Shown: positions 49,604-57,928 of the stretch, piece by piece
Layout: every line of letters begins with the position of its first letter
How positions within the stretch are numbered: the first letter of the stretch is position 1
From: Pseudonocardia parietis
Lineage (GTDB): Bacteria; Actinomycetota; Actinomycetes; Mycobacteriales; Pseudonocardiaceae
Direction: 5' to 3'
NCBI RefSeq assembly: GCF_017876315.1
Contig: NZ_JAGINU010000001.1
Span: 1,364,001-1,428,000 of the forward strand
DNA: 64,000 nt
Notes under the pieces: model-generated
The model's input: the letters and a program-made list of their open reading frames with translations, nothing else
What the model was told of the DNA's origin: nothing
Databases searched by the model: none
Position numbers and translations under genes: made by a program

Positions 49604-50875
49604 TCAGCAGTTGCGTCCGCTGTTGATGCAGGTGGCCGCCGTGCGGGCCTGCTCGTCGGAGAGCAGGCTCTGGTAGTTCCCGTGGTCGGTCTTCGGGCTG
49701 TGCTGCTGGTCGGGGAACGTGTCCAGCGCGAACGAGCGGCCCTCCGGCTGGTCGTAGGTCAGCGTCATGCGCAGCTGCGGGATGGCCACCCGGCCGTCCG
49801 CGCACCGGCCGTCGGCCTCCGGGAACACGACGGCCTCGTTCTCGGCGTTCGAGCGCAGCGTCTCGCCGTCCCAGCAGCTCGGGAAGTCCAGGAACCGCAC
49901 CAGATCGCTGCCGGACGGGCAGATCGGGTACTTCTCGGTGGTTCGGTCGGTGAAGCCGCTGCAGGTCCACTTGGACACGACGTTCTCGTCGCCGTTCGTC
50001 TTGGCCTTCGCGTCCCCGGTGATCATCCGCAGGTTCTGGGGCATCGGTTCGGTCTTCTGGCCGGGGTGGCCGTTCAGGGTCATCTGGGCCGAGGTCGGGG
50101 TCAGGATCTCCCCGACGTTGCCGTCCTTGCCGCCGCCGTCGGCGTTCGCGTCGTCGCCGACCCCGTTCAGGTCGCGGACGACCGGCCAGTAGAACGTCGA
50201 CTTGTCGCCGTTGGTGCAGGACGTGCCGCCGGCCTCGAGGCTCTGGTCGTCGGAGAACGCGTCGGTCGTGGTGTTGCCGACGTAGTCGTGCACGTGCTGG
50301 GCGCCGTTCCGCTTACCCGGCGCCGCCTGGTAGTTGTCGGAGTTGCGGTGATCGCTGGTGCCGCACTCCGAGGTGAAGGTGCCACCGGCGAACACGCCGC
50401 CCTTGTCGTCCGGGGCGTTCCCGGGTTCGACGTCGGTGATGTCGACGAAGTCGTCGGCGGCCGGTGGCGCCGCCTGGTCGCGTCCGGGGAACTGCTCGTC
50501 GGCCTCGTTCCCGGCGTTCTGGTCGCCCTCGTTCCGGCCCTCGCCCTGGTCGCCGGCGTTCTGCTCGCTCCGGTCCTGGCCGGGCTCGTCGTTCTGCTCG
50601 CCGTCGTCGTCCTGCCGACCGGCCTGCGCCTCCGGTTCGTTCCCGGACGCGCCGTCCTCGTCGTCCGGCCCGGCTCTGCCGAACAGGCCGTCGTCCGGGT
50701 CTCCGGTGTCTTCGGTCGTGGAACCCTGCTCGGTCGCCGAGCCGGGCCCGTCGTCCGGGCCGTCGGCGGACGCCGTCCCGCCGAAGGCCACGGCGGCGGC
50801 GGCCACGAGCAATGCGGCCACGACGGCCACCAGGCGTACCGGTCCGGTGATGTTGCGTCGTCCACGTCGGGGCAT
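49604..50875 (-). CDS. Secreted DUF1996 protein
   Basis: A 423-residue exported protein. A signal peptide (positively charged start, then LVAVVAALLVAAAAVAFGG) is followed by a disordered Asp/Glu/Gln/Asn-rich linker (about 38-140) and the DUF1996 domain (about 160-415) with HVHDYVGNTTTDAFSDD, STFYWPVVRDL, FPSCWDGETL and a C-terminal cysteine pair. DUF1996 proteins occur in fungi and actinobacteria and are exported; their activity is not known. ATG 50875 has GAGGAGG 7 nt upstream. It is transcribed alone, with a terminator from the next gene 350 nt upstream. Confidence 0.88.
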   Translation of the reverse strand: MPRRGRRNITGPVRLVAVVAALLVAAAAVAFGGTASADGPDDGPGSATEQGSTTEDTGDPDDGLFGRAGPDDEDGASGNEPEAQAGRQDDDGEQNDEPGQDRSEQNAGDQGEGRNEGDQNAGNEADEQFPGRDQAAPPAADDFVDITDVEPGNAPDDKGGVFAGGTFTSECGTSDHRNSDNYQAAPGKRNGAQHVHDYVGNTTTDAFSDDQSLEAGGTSCTNGDKSTFYWPVVRDLNGVGDDANADGGGKDGNVGEILTPTSAQMTLNGHPGQKTEPMPQNLRMITGDAKAKTNGDENVVSKWTCSGFTDRTTEKYPICPSGSDLVRFLDFPSCWDGETLRSNAENEAVVFPEADGRCADGRVAIPQLRMTLTYDQPEGRSFALDTFPDQQHSPKTDHGNYQSLLSDEQARTAATCINSGRNC

Positions 50876-51316
50876 GGGCGAACCTCCTCGGGGTGTGAAG
50901 TCCCGGTCGGGGGACCGGGTGGTGCCCGTACCGCAGGCGATCGCCGGTCAGGTGTCGCCGTCGGGCGGACGGGCGCGGGGAGCGCTTCGATCCGTGGACC
51001 GCGGCGGTGCGGGGGACACCACCTCTCCGGTCCAGCGCGGCCACGGTAGGTAGCCGTCGGCGTCGTGGTGACGGTCCTGAGAACGATCGAGCGCCATCAC
51101 CGGCGAGAGGTGGGCGCCGCGCGGCGAACGACGCCGTCGTTGCACCGGGCCGGGGCACGGGTTGGTCCGTTCGCCGACATCGGCCTTCAGAAACGCAGCC
51201 ACGTTCCGAGCGGGATGTGGCCGGAAACACCGAAGGGCGGCCCACCGGAGCCGGTGGGCCGCCCTTCGGTAAAGACGTGTTGGTGCGTGGGGAGGGGCTG
51301 AACCGTTCGGAGCGGG
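50876..51316. other. 441-nt intergenic region with one strong terminator
   Basis: It holds the perfect stem-loop at 51230-51269 and the upstream region of the DUF1996 gene. TACCGT on the minus strand at 51048-51043 is a possible -10 for that gene, without a clear -35. Open frames across it lack the expected codon bias, and I see nothing else to report. Confidence 0.5.
51230..51269 (-). terminator. Perfect 19-bp stem-loop terminator
   Basis: Arms at 51230-51248 and 51251-51269 are perfect inverted copies around a 2-nt centre (AG). It lies 47 nt beyond the stop of the small membrane protein gene on the minus strand and separates it from the DUF1996 gene. Confidence 0.88.
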
Positions 51317-51547
51317 TCAGGCCCGGTCGGGCGGATCCTCCTGGTCACGAACCTTCTCGTCGAGTTCACGCAGGAAGTCGGGGTCGTCGTCGGGACCGGC
51401 CGCACGCGGCCGTTCGGGCTTCTGGCCGGTCATCCACGGGAGTTCCGGCCGTGGGCGCCGGTCGGAGACCATCTGCTCGGACCGCAGGGTCCGGACGAGC
51501 AGCACCGCGACGACGGCCGCGCCGAGCAGAAGGATCAGAAAGAACAT
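51317..51547 (-). CDS. Small single-pass membrane protein of unknown function
   Basis: A 76-residue protein with one N-terminal membrane helix (MFFLILLLGAAVVAVLLVR) and a charged cytoplasmic tail ending in DFLRELDEKVRDQEDPP. Codon bias is normal for a real gene and GGAGG lies just before ATG 51547. I do not recognise a family. It is followed by a perfect terminator and lies downstream of bldC on the same strand, 81 nt apart. Confidence 0.75.
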   Translation of the reverse strand: MFFLILLLGAAVVAVLLVRTLRSEQMVSDRRPRPELPWMTGQKPERPRAAGPDDDPDFLRELDEKVRDQEDPPDRA

Positions 51548-51628
51548 CAGGCCACCTCCGCCGTCCAGCGTAGCGAAGGCGGCCTGACGTACGGGTGAAG
51601 CCGAGGGGTCACCCGATCGTCGTGCAGG

Positions 51629-51841
51629 TCAGCGGAGGCCGGGGCTGGCCTCGCTGGTCAGGTCGGCGAGCAGGCCGCGGACCTCGGACTCGCGGAAGCG
51701 GCGGTGCCCGCCCGGCGTGCGGATCGAGCCGATCCGGCCGGCGGACGCCCAACGGGTCACGGTCTTGGGGTCGACGCGGAAGAGCGTGGCGACCTCGCCC
51801 GGGGTCAGCAGTCGCTCGGGGGTCTGGGTCGGAGCAGCCAT
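51629..51841 (-). CDS. bldC: Developmental MerR-like regulator BldC
   Basis: A 70-residue DNA-binding protein: LLTPGEVATLFRVDPKTVTRW, then GGHRRFRESEVRGLLADL. This is nearly the Streptomyces BldC sequence, including the winged-helix recognition residues. BldC binds head-to-tail on direct repeats and delays development in streptomycetes. ATG 51841 is preceded by GGGAGGA at 6 nt. With the BldN-type sigma factor at 28566 it gives the window two bld-type regulators; a second, different small HTH lies at 22989. Confidence 0.95.
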   Translation of the reverse strand: MAAPTQTPERLLTPGEVATLFRVDPKTVTRWASAGRIGSIRTPGGHRRFRESEVRGLLADLTSEASPGLR

Positions 51842-52065
51842 GGAATCCTCCCGGAAGTGCAACGTGCTGCATGTTCGGTGTTCACGAACGGGTACCGCTC
51901 GTTGTTTCCGGGCCATCGTGACACTGCAGACCCCAGGTACTCGAACGGTTGTCCGGAGGTAAAGGGTCCTTAAAGGGCAAAGCCGATGAAACGCCCGAAG
52001 CGGACATCGGGCAGAGGGGGGCACGGCGGACCGCGCCGGCACCGGCCGGACCGTACCCTGGAGCC

Positions 52066-52449
52066 ATGACGTCTCCGACTCCGCCGCAGGCCGCGGCGCG
52101 GGCCCGCGCCGGCGAGCCCGGGCTGGCCGCCACGGTGGCGCTCTACACGCTCGCCCGCCTCGGACTGCTCGCCGTCATCGCGCTGGTGCTCGCCGTTGCC
52201 GGGGTGCCGCTGCTGGTCGCGCTGCTGGTCGCGCTGATCGTCGCGTTGCCGCTGTCGATGGTGCTCTTCCGCGGGTTGCGGGTGCGCCTGGACCGGGCGC
52301 TCGCCGTGGCCAACGCGAAGCGGTCGGCGGAGCGGGAGTCGCTGCGGGCCCAGCTGCGCGGCGACGTCGGCCCCCCGCCCGTACCGGACGCCGGTACGAC
52401 GGCCGACGCGCCGAAGCCGTCGTCCGAGGACGGCACCGACCGTTCCTGA
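52066..52449 (+). CDS. DUF4229 membrane protein
   Basis: A 127-residue protein with two membrane helices (ATVALYTLARLGLLAVIALVL; LLVALLVALIVALPLSMVLF) followed by a basic coiled stretch RLDRALAVANAKRSAERESLR and a disordered tail, the DUF4229 layout. It is typical next to menA in actinobacteria. ATG 52066 follows TACCCT at 6 nt, leaderless-type. Function unknown. Confidence 0.85.
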   Translation: MTSPTPPQAAARARAGEPGLAATVALYTLARLGLLAVIALVLAVAGVPLLVALLVALIVALPLSMVLFRGLRVRLDRALAVANAKRSAERESLRAQLRGDVGPPPVPDAGTTADAPKPSSEDGTDRS

Positions 52450-52459
52450 GCTCCGGTGA

Positions 52460-52478
52460 GCGGCAGCCGTGCTGCCGC
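52460..52478. terminator. Bidirectional stem-loop between DUF4229 and menA genes
   Basis: Perfect 8-nt arms GCGGCAGC and GCTGCCGC with loop CGT lie between two convergent genes, 10 nt after one stop and 5 nt after the other. Confidence 0.7.
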
Positions 52479-52483
52479 GCGGC

Positions 52484-53356
52484 TCAGCTGACGGCGAGAC
52501 CGACCGCGACGGTCAGGGCCCAGGCGAGCAGCAGCAGGCCCGTGTCGCGCAGCGCCGGGATCAGCGCCGGACCTTCGGCCCCGCCGAGGACGGTCCGCAC
52601 CGGCCGGACCGCGACCGGCAGCGCGAGCAGCACGACCAGCAGGCCCGGACTGTCGAACGCGGCACCGAGCGCGAGCACGAACGGCACCAGGACCGTCCCG
52701 ACGTAGAGGGCACGCGTGCCGCGCTCGCCCAGCCGCACGGCCAGCGTCCGCTTGCCCGCGATCCGGTCACCCGGGATGTCACGCAGGTTGTTGACGACGA
52801 GAACCGCGCAGGTCAGCAGGCCGGCGCCGACCGAGGCGCCGACCGCTGCGGAGCCCACCACCCCGGCCTGGGTGAGCATCGTGCCGAGTACGGCGACCGG
52901 GCCGAAGAAGACGAACACCGCGATCTCGCCGAGACCGGCGTAGCCGTACGGTCGCGCGCCGCCGGTGTAGTACCAGGCCCCGACGATGCACAGCGCCCCG
53001 ACGGCGATCAGCCACCACTGGCCGGATACCGCGGTGAGGGCGATCCCGGCCAGCGCGGCGACCCCGAAGCAGGTGAACGCGGCGGTCCGGACGGTCGCCG
53101 GCGCGGCGGCCCGCGAGCCGACCAGCCGTTGCGGTCCGACGCGGTCGTCGTCGGTGCCCCGGATGCCGTCGGAGTAGTCGTTCGCGAAGTTCACGCCGAT
53201 CACCAGCGAGACCGCCACCAGCAGGGCGAGCAGGGCGGCGCCGGGCGCGACGGCGCCGGCGCCGATCGCGGCGCCGGTACCGACGAGAACGGGGGAGATC
53301 GCGGTGGGCAGGGTGCGCGGTCGCGCTCCCTCGATCCACTCTGCCGTCGTGGCCAC
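52484..53356 (-). CDS. menA: 1,4-Dihydroxy-2-naphthoate polyprenyltransferase
   Basis: A 290-residue UbiA-family membrane prenyltransferase that adds the isoprenoid tail in menaquinone synthesis. It begins [20 protein letters not shown], has the first Asp-rich motif [12 protein letters not shown] and the second [21 protein letters not shown], with about eight helices. GTG 53356 follows TAGGTT at 6 nt, so the mRNA is likely leaderless. MenE and MenB are encoded nearby (55340, 56918). Confidence 0.96.
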   Translation of the reverse strand: MATTAEWIEGARPRTLPTAISPVLVGTGAAIGAGAVAPGAALLALLVAVSLVIGVNFANDYSDGIRGTDDDRVGPQRLVGSRAAAPATVRTAAFTCFGVAALAGIALTAVSGQWWLIAVGALCIVGAWYYTGGARPYGYAGLGEIAVFVFFGPVAVLGTMLTQAGVVGSAAVGASVGAGLLTCAVLVVNNLRDIPGDRIAGKRTLAVRLGERGTRALYVGTVLVPFVLALGAAFDSPGLLVVLLALPVAVRPVRTVLGGAEGPALIPALRDTGLLLLAWALTVAVGLAVS

Positions 53357-53442
53357 GGGTCGAACCTATCCCGATCCGGGTGTTCGGCGACGGTCGAGCG
53401 GTGCCGGGGGTGTGGTGAGCACTGCCACGGTGTGTGAAGGCA

Positions 53443-55062
53443 CTAGCGAGTACCCGAGGGGGCGCGCTGGGCGGACCCGGGGATCGTCGCCGACTGGCTG
53501 TCGCCGTCCGGGACCGTGCCGGCCGGGGTGTCGCTCGCCGGCGCGCCGGAACCGGTCGGCCCGGCGCCGGTACCGCTACCGGTGCCGGTCGCCGTGCCGG
53601 CGGGTTCGTCACCGGCCGTGCCGCCCGTCCGCGCCTCGTTCGCCGGTGCGGTGGCGGGATCCCCCGGGGTGGTGGTGTCGCCCGGGGCGGTACCGGGGCC
53701 ACCGGCGGCGGCGGAGTCCCCCGGCGCGGTGGCGGGGTCGCCCGGGGCGGTTGTCGCGTCATCCGGGGCGGTCCCGACGGGGGCGGTCGCGGTGTCACCG
53801 GGTGAGGCACCCGCGTCGGCGGGGGCGGCTCCGGCGGTGTCGCCCGCCTCGCAGCCCGGCAGGTCGGCCGGCAGCTCGCCGAACGCCGACGTCGGCAGGT
53901 ACTGGCCGTCCCCGATCCGCACGAACTCGCCGTGCGTGCACTGCACCGGGACGTCGGTCGCGTTCACCGCGATCCCGACCGACTCCGCACCGGCCTCCGG
54001 GCGGGCGAGGATCTGTGCCTCCGGCGCGCCCTCGGTGCGCACCGCGGACAGCCGCTGCGAGCCCGTCCACAGGTAGTCCACCTGCACCTGTGAGTTGTCC
54101 TTGAGGCCGAGGACGTCCCAGAAGATGCCGTCGCCGAGGTCGATCCCGGCCGGGTTGGCGACCTTGCGTCCGAACTGGTCCTTGCCGCCGTTGTGCCCGT
54201 TGCGGGCCGCGGCGGCCTGCGGGACGCCCTGCGGCAGGTCCTTCCACATCTGGCGCTCGTGCGGCGGGTTCCAGTAGTCGTCCTTGGTGTTCCACGGCCC
54301 GATGTCCCAGACCGGCGCGATCGCGCAGCGGCCGTTCGGGGCGCAGACCTTGACCGAGTAGTCGGTCTTGCCCTTGCCCGACAGTGCCCGCCGCGAGGGC
54401 AGCGCGACGAACCGGTCCCGCTCCACGATCTTGTGGCCGTTCGCGGTCGTGCCTCCGACGAGGCCCTCCCGGGTGGCGAAGACCGAGTAGCTGCGCGGGG
54501 CGGCCTCGGTCATGGGCTCGCTCTCGGTCCCGGCGGTCGGCGTGGCGGACAGGGTCACCTCGTGGACGACCGGTGCGGCGTCGCCGGTCGCGGTGAGGAC
54601 CAGCCGTCCCTGCACCTCGCGGACCGCCTCCGGGAGCTCGGCGCGGTCGTTCTCGGCCGGGATCCACTCGGTCCAGCCGCCGCCGGCCTTCCGCCCGCGG
54701 ACGTCGATGGTCGCGCTCGAACCGGGCGGGGTGTCGGCGGCCAGGGTCGACTCGACCGCCCGGGTCGGGGCGTCCAGGGAGCGCGGTTCCAGGGGCAGCA
54801 ACCCGGTCGGGACGACGTCCACCGGGTCCGCTGCCGCCTCGGTGTCGCCCTCGTCGGCCGGGGCACCGAACGCCGTCGACCGGTCGAACCGCGCCCCGCC
54901 GTCCTCGACCACGATGCCGGTCCCGCTCCCGGTCAGCTCCGGCTGCCAGGTCGTCTCGCCCGGCTCCGAGGCACCGGCCGGCAGCACGACGGCCGCACAG
55001 AGCGCACCGGTCGCGGCGAGCAGACCGACGCCTCGCAGCCCGGCCCGCGTGTTCCTGCGCAT
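53443..55062 (-). CDS. Secreted beta-rich protein with repetitive Pro/Thr/Ala tail
   Basis: A 539-residue exported protein with signal peptide GVGLLAATGALCAAVVLPAGA. The central part (about 190-370) has VCAPNGRCAIAPVWDIGPWN, MWKDLPQGVPQAAAARNGHN and ANPAGIDLGDGIFWDVLG, a set of motifs seen in actinobacterial exported proteins and suggestive of a double-psi beta-barrel; the fold is inferred. The last about 130 residues are TAPGD/PGDPAT-type repeats. ATG 55062 has GCGGGGG 9 nt upstream; ATG 55083 is an alternative. Its upstream region carries two CGTGTGA repeats 9 nt apart (55084-55099). Function unknown. Confidence 0.75.
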   Translation of the reverse strand: MRRNTRAGLRGVGLLAATGALCAAVVLPAGASEPGETTWQPELTGSGTGIVVEDGGARFDRSTAFGAPADEGDTEAAADPVDVVPTGLLPLEPRSLDAPTRAVESTLAADTPPGSSATIDVRGRKAGGGWTEWIPAENDRAELPEAVREVQGRLVLTATGDAAPVVHEVTLSATPTAGTESEPMTEAAPRSYSVFATREGLVGGTTANGHKIVERDRFVALPSRRALSGKGKTDYSVKVCAPNGRCAIAPVWDIGPWNTKDDYWNPPHERQMWKDLPQGVPQAAAARNGHNGGKDQFGRKVANPAGIDLGDGIFWDVLGLKDNSQVQVDYLWTGSQRLSAVRTEGAPEAQILARPEAGAESVGIAVNATDVPVQCTHGEFVRIGDGQYLPTSAFGELPADLPGCEAGDTAGAAPADAGASPGDTATAPVGTAPDDATTAPGDPATAPGDSAAAGGPGTAPGDTTTPGDPATAPANEARTGGTAGDEPAGTATGTGSGTGAGPTGSGAPASDTPAGTVPDGDSQSATIPGSAQRAPSGTR

Positions 55063-55339
55063 CTGGACAAACCCCCGCTGCATCGTGTGACTCGTGTGAC
55101 GACAGAGGGCCCAGTGATGACTGTGGGCTCTGTGCCGTCAGTGGCAGCAGCACACTCGATGTGCGGGCGGGGCGCAACGCACTCTGTGTGAAGCGACCCC
55201 ATGGTGTGTACGACCGTCTCACCGGACCGGGTGGTGTGGGCGCCGACGAAGTGGTCACGCAAGGTCACTCACCGCTATCACCAACTCCGCAGAGTGGTCG
55301 AAAGATTCGGCTGCGAGGCCGCGTGTGGCGCGGGGGTGC

Positions 55340-56512
55340 TCAGCGGAGGTCGGTGAGCAGGGCGGCTACGGCGCTGCGGTCGGGTTTTCCGATCCCGCGC
55401 TCGGGGATCCCGTCGGCGCGGTGCAGGACCCGGGGGACGGCGGCCCGGCCGCAGGCGTCCCGGACGGTGTCACGCAGCACCGCGTCCACCGGGTCGGGGC
55501 CGTCGGTCACGACGAGGGCGGCGACGATCTGGCCCCACTGGTCGTCCGGGATCCCGACCACGCAGGCCCCGCGCACATCGGGCACCGACAACAGCGCCCG
55601 TTCGACGGCGGCCGGGGCGACCTTCTCCCCGCCGGTGTTGATGACGTCGTCGGCCCGGCCCAGCACGGTCAACGACCCGTCCGGTGCCGTCTGCCCGAGG
55701 TCGGAGGTGCGGAACCCGCCGGGGGTGAAGGCCTCCGCGGTGGCCTCCGGTGCTCCCAGATATCCGGCGGCGACGACCGGTCCACCGAGCACCACCCGGC
55801 CGGACCCGGGCTCGATGGTGGCCGTCACGCCGTCGAGCGGAACGCCGTCGTAGACGCACCCGCCGCAGGTCTCGCTCATCCCGTAGGTGGCGACGACCCG
55901 GATCCCGCTCTCCTCGGCGCGGGCGCGCAGGCCGGGGTCGAGCGCGCCCCCGCCGACGAGGACGGCGTCGTACCCGGCGAGCGCGTGCAGCGGCGCCGAC
56001 CCGTGGTCGAGGACGCGGGCCAGCTGGGTCGGGACGATGCTGGTGTAGCGGCGGGAGCCGTGCGGGAGACGGCCGGTGGCGCGGCTCAGGCCCTCGGGCC
56101 GGAAGCCGTCACGGACGTCCTGCACCACGCACTCCGTCCCGGCCAGCAGCGCCCGCAGCACGACCTGCACGCCCGCGACGTGCTCGGCAGGCAACGTCAG
56201 CAGCCAGGCGCCGGGGCCGCCGAGCCGCTCCCGGGTCGCCGCGGCGGACGCACGCAGCGCGTCCCCGGTGAGCGCGACGTGCTTGGGCTGCCCGGTCGAT
56301 CCCGAGGTGGCGACGACGACGGCCAGCCCGTCCGGAACCGTCCCCCGGGCGACGGCGCGGGCGACCGGTTCCGGCAGCGCCGGCTCGTCGCCCGGCAGGG
56401 CACGGACGGGGAGCACGGCCGGGCCGGAGCCGTCCAGCGCGGACCCCAGCGCGGCCGCCAGCCGCGTCACCGCTTCCGGCGACCCGTCCACCCCGACCGC
56501 ACGCACGTCCAT
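55340..56512 (-). CDS. menE: o-Succinylbenzoate-CoA ligase
   Basis: A 390-residue ANL ligase, short as in actinobacterial MenE. It has VVATSGSTGQPKHVALTGDA near 90, TLPAEHVAGVQVVLRALLAG, TYGMSETCGGCVYDGVPLD, FRTSDLGQTAPDGSLTVLGR and the lysine in RGIGKPDRSAV. It makes OSB-CoA, the MenB substrate, and menB is 400 nt away on the same strand. ATG 56512 follows CAGGCT at 7 nt, a leaderless pattern; the open frame upstream adds 20 poorly supported residues. Confidence 0.92.
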   Translation of the reverse strand: MDVRAVGVDGSPEAVTRLAAALGSALDGSGPAVLPVRALPGDEPALPEPVARAVARGTVPDGLAVVVATSGSTGQPKHVALTGDALRASAAATRERLGGPGAWLLTLPAEHVAGVQVVLRALLAGTECVVQDVRDGFRPEGLSRATGRLPHGSRRYTSIVPTQLARVLDHGSAPLHALAGYDAVLVGGGALDPGLRARAEESGIRVVATYGMSETCGGCVYDGVPLDGVTATIEPGSGRVVLGGPVVAAGYLGAPEATAEAFTPGGFRTSDLGQTAPDGSLTVLGRADDVINTGGEKVAPAAVERALLSVPDVRGACVVGIPDDQWGQIVAALVVTDGPDPVDAVLRDTVRDACGRAAVPRVLHRADGIPERGIGKPDRSAVAALLTDLR

Positions 56513-56686
56513 ACCGATCAGCCTGCCACCGTGGTGATCGTCACCCGGTGACGGACCGGCGGCGCTTTTCATCAGATTCGGGGAACGTGCTCGCGGAGCT
56601 GCAACGAGCGGGCCGCGGAGCGCGACAGCCGGGGTGAGGGCGGCGGCGCACCAGACCGCCGCTCACCGGAGTCGAAGGAGCTCCCC

Positions 56687-56881
56687 ATGCCGCAGACCGC
56701 ATCCGTCGACGCGTCACCGACCCGTAGCCCGCGCGCGCTGCGCTGCCGCCGCCCGGCCGGTTCCGGGCACCGCGCGGTCGCCGGTGAGCTCGCCGCCCTG
56801 GCGTTCGAGCCCCCGACGATGCCGGAGGCCACCACGGACACCGCGCAGCCGCTCCCGCGTCCGCGCCCGTCCGTCGACTGA
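56687..56881 (+). CDS. Small unrecognised protein between menE and menB
   Basis: A 64-residue frame starting ATG 56687 with AAGGAG 6 nt upstream. Third codon positions are overwhelmingly G or C and the frame ends before the menB stop region, so it is probably translated. The peptide (MPQTASVDASPTRSPRALRC, ending LPRPRPSVD) is Pro/Arg/Ala-rich, has no membrane segment and no family I know. It is on the strand opposite to menB and menE. Confidence 0.55.
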   Translation: MPQTASVDASPTRSPRALRCRRPAGSGHRAVAGELAALAFEPPTMPEATTDTAQPLPRPRPSVD

Positions 56882-56917
56882 CCCGACCGGCCGAAGCCCC
56901 GCGGTAGTGCCAGGGGA

Positions 56918-57820
56918 TCAGTAGTGCCAGGGGAACGGCGACCAGTCCGGGTCCCGCTTCTCCAGGAACGAGTCGCGCCCCTCGACGGCCTCGTCGGTCA
57001 TGTAGGCCATCCGGGTCGCCTCGCCGGCGAACAGCTGCTGGCCGACCAGGCCGTCGTCGGCCAGGTTGAACGCGTACTTGAGCATCCGCTGCGCCTGCGG
57101 CGACTTGCCGTTGATCTCGGTCGCCCACTGCAGCGCGGTGGACTCCAGCTCCGCGTGCGGCACGGCCTCGTTCACCGCGCCCATGTGGTGCATCTGCTCG
57201 GCGGTGTAGGTCCGTCCGAGGAAGAAGATCTCCCGGGCGAACTTCTGCCCGACCTGCTTGGCCAGGTAGGCCGAGCCGTAGCCGCCGTCGAACGAGCCGA
57301 CGTCGGCGTCGGTCTGCTTGAACCGGGCGTGCTCGGCGCTGGCCAGCGTGAGGTCCGCGACGGCGTGCAGCGAGTGCCCGCCGCCTGCCGCCCACCCGTT
57401 GACGACGGCGATCACGATCTTGGGCATGAACCGGATCAGCCGCTGGCACTCCAGGATGTGCAGCCGCCCGGCCCGGCCGCGATCGACCGACTCCGCGGTC
57501 TCCCCGGACGCGTACTGGTACCCGCTGCGCCCGCGGATGCGCTGGTCGCCGCCGGAGCAGAAGGCGCGCTTGCCGTCCTTGGGGGAGGGGCCGTTCCCGG
57601 TGAGCAGTACGCAGCCGACGTCGGCGCTGGTGCGAGCGTGCTCGAGCGCGGTGAACAGCTCGTCGACGGTGCCGGGGCGGAACGCGTTCAGGACCTCGGG
57701 GCGGTCGAACGCGATCCGGACCGCGCCGGTGGACACGGCCCGGTGGTAGGTGATGTCGCGGAAGGCGAACCCCTCCACGGGCGTCCAGGCGTCGGGGTCG
57801 AACGTCTCGGAGACGGGCAT
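56918..57820 (-). CDS. menB: 1,4-Dihydroxy-2-naphthoyl-CoA synthase
   Basis: A 300-residue crotonase-family enzyme that closes the second ring of menaquinone from OSB-CoA. Motifs are FDRPEVLNAFRPGTVDEL, the oxyanion region FCSGGDQRIRGRSGY, VNGWAAGGGHSLHAVADLTL, GSFDGGYGSAYLAKQVG and the C-terminal RDPDWSPFPWHY. ATG 57820 follows TAATCT at 6 nt, a clear leaderless promoter. It is divergent from the transhydrogenase gene. Confidence 0.97.
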   Translation of the reverse strand: MPVSETFDPDAWTPVEGFAFRDITYHRAVSTGAVRIAFDRPEVLNAFRPGTVDELFTALEHARTSADVGCVLLTGNGPSPKDGKRAFCSGGDQRIRGRSGYQYASGETAESVDRGRAGRLHILECQRLIRFMPKIVIAVVNGWAAGGGHSLHAVADLTLASAEHARFKQTDADVGSFDGGYGSAYLAKQVGQKFAREIFFLGRTYTAEQMHHMGAVNEAVPHAELESTALQWATEINGKSPQAQRMLKYAFNLADDGLVGQQLFAGEATRMAYMTDEAVEGRDSFLEKRDPDWSPFPWHY

Positions 57821-57928
57821 GAGGGGAGATTAGATCGTCCCGGGTGAGTGATGCGCACACCCTGATCAACAGGGCAGACTCGGCGCGAGACTTCACCCGT
57901 TGCCGTGCCGGACCAGGAGGACGAGCCC

